NCBI GenBank assembly: GCA_003024985.2
Contig: PXIH01S0017327.1
Reading direction: 5' to 3' (one strand)
DNA: 13,271 nt
Source: Euperipatoides rowelli
Lineage: Eukaryota; Onychophora; Udeonychophora; Euonychophora; Peripatopsidae
In this document: positions 8,545-13,271 of the stretch, in pieces
Layout: each line of letters opens with the position of its first letter
How positions within the stretch are numbered: position 1 is the stretch's first letter
Notes under the pieces: generated by a model
What the model was told of the DNA's origin: nothing
The model's database searches: none
The model's input: the letters and a program-made list of their open reading frames with translations, nothing else
Translations under genes and position numbers: made by a program

Positions 8545-8867
8545 CTTGTAAAACAGATTTAAGTCCTCCATGTCGACTAATAATAACTAGCAGCCAGTAT
8601 AAACCATAATCCATTATTAAAAAAGATGCAATATAAATACAGCTTGTAAAAAATAAAAAAATTGATGAGAAAAATTTGAATCGTTCATGTTTGGCGAGTC
8701 TAAAAGAACTTATTTGGATATATCGGCTTCTTTCATATTTCTTCAATGGAAAGATGGTTTCTTTCTCCATATCGTATCTTCGCTCATCAATGTCTTGAAC
8801 ATAGAAGTTAATGTAATAATTGTCAAAATTATCCTTGACTATATATTGTCTTCTATACCAGATGGCC
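8545..8867 (-). CDS. DCST1/2: DCST1/DCST2-like protein, DC-STAMP domain core exon
   Basis: This is the strongest exon. The acceptor is TTCTTTTTTATAG|GGCC and the donor is CAAG|GTGAAT. The exon is 323 nt: 1 base completing a split Lys, 107 codons, and 1 base left over. Fragment residues 72-178 show the family core in order: AIWYRRQYIVKD, then FDNYYI (85-90), the IDERR motif (97-101), PLKK (111-114), RYIQ, and an ER pair (132-133). A long hydrophobic stretch from about 136 to 167 follows, running through MDYGLYWLLVII and ending SRHGG. The FDN-x-YI, ID-x-RR and LPL+K pattern is characteristic of DC-STAMP domain proteins (DCST1, DCST2, sneaky, SPE-42). I recognise the family firmly but cannot decide between DCST1 and DCST2. 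The acceptor sits about 20 bp from a trinucleotide microsatellite in the upstream intron. Confidence 0.92.
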
Positions 8868-8889
8868 CTATAAAAAAGAAGCAATTAAA

Positions 8890-9052
8890 ATGATGATGAT
8901 GATGATGATAATAATAATAATAATAATAACAGTAATAATAATAATGATGATCTAATAGTGATGATTCTGATGATGATGTTGGTAGTGGTGATGAAGACCA
9001 TGATGATGATGATGATGACAATGATGATAAAAATAATAATGAGATAATAATC
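8890..9052. repeat. ATG/AAT trinucleotide microsatellite, compound
   Basis: Runs of (atg/gat)n and (aat)n, interrupted by tctaatagtgatgattctg and ggtagtggtgatgaagacc. The Ser/Tyr/His-rich minus-strand frame across it (8839-9021) is only translated repeat. Confidence 0.92.
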
Positions 9053-9144
9053 TTTACTGATGCTTTTCTAATATAAGTTTGTCCTCAAAATTATGGTATA
9101 TGTTTATTTGTTAGGAGTATTTAATGTTTGTGTTTATTGATTAG

Positions 9145-9192
9145 AGAATAATTAACATATTAATTAACATATTAGAGAATATTAACATATTC
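9145..9192. repeat. Short tandem repeat of attaacatatta-type units
   Basis: taattaacatatt is repeated and then recurs with a spacer (agagaatattaacatattc), giving three to four imperfect copies. Confidence 0.6.
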
Positions 9193-9214
9193 CTATGTCC
9201 TAGTTCCAGAAAGA

Positions 9215-9382
9215 GCACAATTCATTAAGATAAGGTTTGGAAAGGACTAGCTAAGCCAGATCTTCATGTTAACTGCTCTTCCAAATCCTTTGACAATACC
9301 ACAATATATGTGTCAGTAGCAGGACTGAAACCTGCAATATTCCGGTTTACATCCAGCCTTCTTTCCAATGTACCACAAAGAC
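9215..9382 (-). mobile_element. tRNA-derived SINE (head at 9312-9382)
   Basis: On the minus strand the head folds like a tRNA: acceptor stem GTCTTTG with TACTGAC (5 of 7 pairs), an A-box-like TGGTACATTGG, anticodon arm CTGG-ATGTAAA-CCGG with U33 and a GTA triplet, and T arm GCAGG-TTTCAGT-CCTGC with a perfect 5-bp stem and B-box-like GGTTTCAGTCC. The degraded D arm and weak acceptor argue for a SINE head rather than a working tRNA-Tyr gene. The body presumably runs toward 9215; that end is not defined. Confidence 0.6.
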
Positions 9383-9559
9383 ATTGATTGGGTCTGCACT
9401 AGGCTCTCAGTTGTAGAACTGAATGATAAGTAGACACGGGTCCCAATTAGTGTGTATTTAACATCTGTGCATACAAATAAATAAATAAAATATTAGGTTA
9501 GGACTAGAGACAATTTTGCTGGATTGTGGTCTGTTATTGTCGTCATATTTGTAATTGTA

Positions 9560-10240
9560 TATTTCCATCATTATGGACTGACGGAAATGGTCTCAAAATG
9601 ATCTAAATCGATGAAAAAAGGATTATTTCACCTCTAAATTATCATAGGGTTAGGCATAGTGGGTTTAATATGTAGTTGGAATTAGGGTTCAGGATTACGG
9701 TAAGGTTAGGACTATAAACAAAAAAAATAAGGCTATCAATTTTCATCATGTGACTAAAATGTCACTAATTGAGCCCCATTTCTAGGATCTCGTCTGAATG
9801 ATATATAAGGGGAGCAAACACTATACCAATCTACATCAGATGGGTGGTCTACTAGTAGTTAAAGGAAAGTGGATAAAGTCTATTCGTTTATTTCTGAGGG
9901 GCATATATTTTGCTACACAGTTGAGAAACAGTATGGAGTTGCTCACTAGTGTGAGCAAACTTATTAACACAGATTACTACAAAAACAATCAATCACGATT
10001 GACTTTGTCAGCACATAACTAAATGGGTTAGCAACCTTATTTTTTTTAAGTTTAAAGCCCTAACCTTCACCTCAACACTGACCTTAACTTCTACTAAGTA
10101 GTAAGTAACTATACCCCAACCCAAATATAATCCAGATGTGCACTAAACCTGATTGATCTTTTATGGTGATTTTTACATTATTTTCTTCAGTGGATCAATC
10201 AGCATATGCTGTTTTTTCTATTTTTTAGAAATCTGTGCCG
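9560..10240. mobile_element. Degenerate fold-back or long-TIR DNA element
   Basis: Left arm 9700-9736 (aaggttaggactataaac then an A run and taagg) matches the reverse complement of 10031-10070 (aaggttagggctttaaac, A run, taagg). Outer parts, 9628-9680 and 10100-10165, also align loosely, both with caggttta/gggttta-like and tcacc segments. The interior 9755-10020 holds a 74-codon frame I do not trust and a hairpin ttgctcac-tagt-gtgagcaa (9939-9958). Exact ends and a target duplication were not found. Confidence 0.5.
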
Positions 10241-10249
10241 ATAAGTTTA

Positions 10250-10870
10250 CTCAGTAAACACTATGAATCCAAATTATTAAAACTCATTTATACTTTTACG
10301 AGATATAGGCTATGAGTAAATGAATTCATACTTTTCTGGAGGGCTGGGCCAAGTAACCAATGAAATTACTCAATACAATAGCCAATCACATTTCTCCTAT
10401 TTTTTCCAATAGTTTTTTTTTGTTTTAAGCAGCCAAATTAACTGCAATAAACTTCTTAGTTTTGTGTAAATATTTTAGTTTTACTTTATTTTACTGCTTT
10501 ATAAAAATCCATTTTCAAAATATGCTGATAAACTTGTGACAAAAACAATTGTGTGCCTACAGTATAACTCCGGCCTACTGAGGTCATGTTTAGTTAGATT
10601 CTGGGTTGCACACCCTGGTGTGGAAATTTTTCAACTTTGAGATTACTTGTTATTAACAAGAAACTATTAGACACAGATTAAAGGAACATGTAACTGACTA
10701 ATATGAGTTTGGAAAATGGGCGACTATAGAAGAGGAAAAACGCAAAGATTCTTATGTGTAGACATAAAAAACATGTATTTTCAATTAAAAGATTGTAAAC
10801 ATTAGAGATAATGAAATAAATTTATTTAAAAAAAAACATTGTTCCTACTCTACTTAGAATACCTAAGATA
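10250..10870. other. AT-rich intron sequence, nothing recognised
   Basis: No coding potential or clear repeat, apart from a small palindrome acaccctggtgt near 10608-10619 and homopolymer runs. Confidence 0.5.
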
Positions 10871-10880
10871 GGATTGGTAC

Positions 10881-11189
10881 CAGGGTCTATGAGAGTGGGG
10901 TTCATGGGAAACATTGTTTCCGGATCCAGGGTTCATAAGGGGGCCTAGGGTATAAAAGGGGGAGGGCAGGAGCAAGGATGGCCACCTATTCTACTTCAGG
11001 AGGGCATGTCCTAATCCGGCCTAAATTCAACAAATTGTCCAGTCCCCCCCCCCCCCAAAAAAAAGCTTATCAAATTTGTCAATGAGTCAACAAATCGTCC
11101 ATGCAATTAAAAAAAGCTTATTAAATCTGTATGGGGGGAGGCTCGAATGATGCATGTATCCCCTGCTAGAATTTCTCTCAGAGGCCCTA
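10881..11189. mobile_element. hAT MITE with perfect 8-bp duplication
   Basis: The left end cAGGGTCTATGAGAG mirrors the right end (reverse complement tAGGGCCTCTGAGAG, 12 of 15). attggtac is duplicated at 10873-10880 and 11190-11197 (8 of 8). The element is 309 bp and non-coding. Inside is a diverged 60-bp tandem duplication (tcaacaaattgtcc at 11027, tcaacaaatcgtcc at 11087), each copy with an A run and AAGCTTAT, as in the element at 2340-2591. Confidence 0.75.
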
Positions 11190-11366
11190 ATTGGTACAAG
11201 GCTAACCAGATGGAGAGCAAACACACAGGTCTACATTACAAGTTGAATTTTTTCAATAATTTGACAATGGACGTTAAGTAGTTGTGGTCCACTGGGATGA
11301 GTTGGGAAACCTAACGCTGCCTAGACATATACCGTGAGCCAGGGTTCAAGTGCATGATTAACTGCA

Positions 11367-11400
11367 GAAGATAGATAGATAGATATATAGACAAACAGAT
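11367..11400. repeat. GATA-type microsatellite
   Basis: agatagatagatagatatatagac, a short tetranucleotide run about 25 bp inside the intron from the donor at 11422. Confidence 0.7.
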
Positions 11401-11422
11401 GAGTACATTATTGTTTACTTAC

Positions 11423-11636
11423 TTGACAATTACTCGAATGATCATAATTGTAGCAAAAATATTTGAGATGCCAAAAATAGCATCAATAAACTTTGTTTTG
11501 TCTTTCATCTCAGCGGCTATGTTTTCTCTGATATCATCCAGAGTGCGTGACTGTTCCATTGAATAATTAAAGTTATAGTTAAATGAAATATTGACGTAAA
11601 ACATTGCTTCAATGTCTGCCACATACTCACTTATTT
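11423..11636 (-). CDS. DCST1/2: DCST1/DCST2-like protein, internal exon (first of four in window)
   Basis: Exon of a DC-STAMP-domain multipass membrane protein. The acceptor is a pyrimidine-rich stretch ending TTTCTAG (11637-11640 is ctag on this strand), and the donor is CAA|GTAAGT. It begins with 2 bases of a split codon, has 70 codons, and ends with 2 bases (AA) that pair with the first base of the next exon to make Lys. Fragment residues 1-70 start ISEYVADIEAMFYVNISFNY, continue into a charged segment with LDDIRENIAAEMKDKTKFID (about 41-50 in its second half), and finish in a hydrophobic stretch IFGISNIFATIMIIRVIV, probably a membrane segment. This matches the start of the DC-STAMP domain, where an extracellular amphipathic region leads into a helix. 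There is no Met that I would take as a start; upstream exons are missing from the window. The family acts at the cell surface in sperm-egg and other cell fusions (known from relatives). The exon boundaries are inferred from splice signals and phase. Confidence 0.82.
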
Positions 11637-11840
11637 CTAGAAATAAAAAAAATATATATATTTTTATTACAATTTTTTAAAAATATCATTTTTTAATATA
11701 AAAAATATTTTCTTGAAAATAGATTGTGTTATTTCTTTAATGTATACTACAATTAAGTGCCTCTAAGATAGTCTGACATTTGCCACTTCAAAATCTACCT
11801 TGTTTGAGATCATGAAATATTTTGGAAATTATAGAGGGTG

Positions 11841-11880
11841 CTGACAATCAAGTCAGTGCTTGATTGCAGCTGACAATCAA
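11841..11880. repeat. Hairpin with flanking direct repeat
   Basis: caatcaag-tcagtg-cttgattg forms a perfect 8-bp stem (11845-11866). ctgacaatcaa occurs at 11841-11851 and again at 11870-11880. A purine-rich strand follows (about 11880-11995, many GGGG/GAGAG runs). The function is unknown. Confidence 0.5.
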
Positions 11881-12061
11881 AGGACTAAATTTGAGGAGGG
11901 GATAGAGAGGGGGAGAAAGGGTGGGATGGAGATTGAAGTGTAAGCAGGGAATGAAGTGAAAAGAGAGGGATGGGGGATAGACTTAGAAAAAATGACCAAC
12001 ATCAAGGAAGGTGACTCGGATAAAGGTCTAGTCAAATAGAAATCATAATCCTAATCGATAT

Positions 12062-12140
12062 TTTCTTTTTTTTTTTTTCTTTTTTAAAATCCGGCTACTT
12101 TTGGCTGTGGCCGGATTCCAATTGGTGACCAACTCGGCCG
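12062..12140 (-). mobile_element. Probable tRNA-derived SINE relic with poly(A) tail
   Basis: Read on the minus strand it starts GGCGGCCGAGTTGG (A-box-like CGGCCGAGTTGG) and has a B-box-like ATTGGAATCC only a few bases later, so the region between has been lost. It goes on through a GCCGGATT/AATCCGGC 8-bp stem and ends in an A-rich tail (the T run at 12064-12085 on the plus strand). It is short and degraded, so the call is tentative. Confidence 0.4.
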
Positions 12141-12146
12141 CCAGAT

Positions 12147-12304
12147 CAAAAATACTAATTATTGTTTTAAATCAAAATTATAGCTAAAATTACCAACTTT
12201 AAATTTTAGGCCTACTGATAGGAAATTACTACCAGTAAGCCTGAAATTTAAAATTGGTAATTTTAGCTATAATTTTGATTTAAAACAAATAATTAGTATT
12301 TTTG
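12147..12304. repeat. Long inverted repeat (hairpin), arms about 71-72 bp
   Basis: Left arm 12147-12217 and right arm 12233-12304 are near-perfect reverse complements with a loop of about 15 bases and few mismatches plus one single-base gap. The right arm is in frame with the reverse-transcriptase fragment that follows, so the left arm is an inverted copy of coding sequence. Confidence 0.9.
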
Positions 12305-12886
12305 AATTCTGCCTTAATAACAATTATATTTATGTCTTTAATATCTTCAAAAGGCAATGTAAAGGCATCCCCCAAGGGGTAAATTTTGGGTGGGGGTGGC
12401 TAACCTATTTCTATATTTTTACGAAAATANATTTTTAGAAAAAACAGGATATAAAATTGTATCTAAGAGATTTATTGATGATGTAATTTTTTTTAATTCC
12501 TGTAAAGAAGGTTTTGATTTGGACATTTACCCTAATGAGCTAAATCTTAAGAGAGTTGGTAGCCATAATAAAAAAGCAATATTTTTAGATTTAGACTTGG
12601 AAAAGAAAATAATTAAAAAGTTTGACAAAATAAGAGATTATAAATTTAATGTAATTAGTCTTCCACATAAATATAGTAACAACTCTTTAAAAATACTGAA
12701 AACATTTTTATTAGCCAAATAATTAGAATTATTAATATTTGTAATAGGGGGGAGGATTTTATTTTTAACTCATCTCTTTTGTTTGAAACTCTGTTGGGGA
12801 ATGGCTATTCAGAAGAATATCTAAACTTTGTTTATCATAAAAATCATTTAAAATCTGTTAAACTTTTAAATAAATATTGTTCTTAA
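12235..12886 (+). pseudogene. Reverse transcriptase fragment of a retroelement, frameshifted
   Basis: Three frames are needed. 12235-12378 is open for 48 codons and ends FKRQCKGIPQG, with GIPQG being the conserved RT palm motif. After a shift near 12380-12392 the frame 12390-12722 gives ANLFLYFYE, then KRFIDDVIFF, in which FIDD corresponds to the catalytic Y-x-DD box, then DIYPNELNLK, FLDLDLEK and LPHKYSNNSLK. A second shift near 12695-12705 moves to the frame that reads NIFISQIIRI and ends at the stop 12884-12886. Motif order and spacing fit the RT palm and following region of a non-LTR or Penelope-like retroelement; I cannot settle the class. It lacks the N-terminal RT motifs and any endonuclease. 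An N lies at 12430. It is 5'-truncated and inactive. Confidence 0.75.
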
Positions 12887-12889
12887 TTT

Positions 12890-13271
12890 GATTCAAGTTA
12901 GACTTTATTTAGTTTATAAATGAGAGAACATCGAACATCTAAATATAAATATTACTTGTCCTTTTTGAATTTTGAAATTTGGGTTTTATTTGTAAAAAAA
13001 GGAACTTAAATACAACAATTTTTCTCTAGTCTCAGGGATTTATAAAACTTTGTTTTTTTAATTTGAGTTAAGGGGTTTGTTCTTTTTGTAGGCTAATTAT
13101 TTTTATAGGCTAATTATTTCAATATTGCTAGGAATTATAGCATATTGAGGCTCTTTATGACCTTACATTTTAATTCACAAAGTAAACTTTCATAGAATTA
13201 TTTTGATGTTTTTATGTTAACACTTTCTTAACCTAATTTGTCTTGCTTATGTTGACAAAGCTTGAACAAAC
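12890..13271. other. AT-rich sequence, nothing recognised
   Basis: This may be the 3' tail of the retroelement or intron/intergenic DNA. A short duplicated segment, taggctaattattt, occurs at 13090 and 13106. No exon of the DCST-like gene was found here. Confidence 0.45.

Larger units (their letters stand above)
8868..11422 (-). other. Intron of the DCST-like gene (minus strand)
   Basis: The intron runs from donor GTAAGT after the exon ending at 11423 to acceptor TTTTTTATAG before the exon at 8867, splitting a Lys codon. It holds a microsatellite, a SINE, a fold-back element and a hAT MITE. Confidence 0.82.

Noticed and set aside
8839-9021. Ser/Tyr/His-rich minus-strand protein
   Set aside because: It is a translation of the trinucleotide microsatellite.
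9312-9382. Functional tRNA-Tyr gene
   Set aside because: The D arm is degraded, the acceptor stem is mispaired, and nuclear tRNA-Tyr genes usually have an intron after the anticodon; a SINE head fits better.
9798-10022. 74-codon plus-strand gene
   Set aside because: It sits in the interior of a decayed fold-back element; there is no recognisable domain, and it crosses a hairpin.
9640-10140. Interstitial telomere repeat
   Set aside because: gttagg-like motifs are scattered and not in tandem hexamers; they belong to the inverted arms of a decayed element.

Overview
This window looks like draft nuclear DNA (several N bases) from an animal, probably an invertebrate. It is AT-rich and gene-poor, with GT-AG introns and a heavy load of short non-autonomous transposons. 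I cannot name the species. No bacterial-style operon, rRNA gene or CRISPR array is present.

The only host gene I can support is on the minus strand. It is the middle-to-C-terminal part of a DC-STAMP-domain membrane protein of the DCST1/DCST2 family (relatives: Drosophila sneaky, C. elegans spe-42/spe-49), a family needed on sperm for gamete fusion. Four exons, in transcript order 11423-11636, 8545-8867, 6156-6323 and 3884-4124, splice with matching phases into 314 uninterrupted codons. They carry the family motifs FDNYYI, an ID-x-RR motif, PLKK, DTRPCLP and YYPQRE. The N-terminal exons and any C-terminal RING exon were not found and probably lie outside the window.

The introns and flanks are a mosaic of mobile DNA. 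Positions 650-2174 hold a hAT-type element with an 8-bp target duplication, itself hit by a short Helitron-like element and a second hAT MITE. Positions 2332-2599 hold another hAT MITE. Positions 2930-3791 hold a diverged ~113-134-bp tandem repeat ending in a Helitron-like 3' terminus. Positions 4460-5420 hold a 43-bp minisatellite of about 22 copies. Positions 6769-8432 hold a Helitron-like element carrying the same tandem repeat family, with a hAT MITE at its very 5' tip. Positions 8890-9050 are a trinucleotide microsatellite, 9215-9382 a tRNA-derived SINE on the minus strand, 9560-10240 a degenerate fold-back element, and 10881-11189 a further hAT MITE with a perfect 8-bp duplication.

Upstream of the last exon found, 12062-12140 looks like a SINE relic. 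Positions 12147-12886 hold a broken reverse-transcriptase fragment whose first ~70 bp are duplicated in inverted orientation, forming a long hairpin. Positions 1-649, 5421-6155, 6324-6768, 10250-10870 and 12890-13271 show no gene I can defend. I see no new defence or metabolic system; the interest lies in the gamete-fusion gene and in the layered transposon history.
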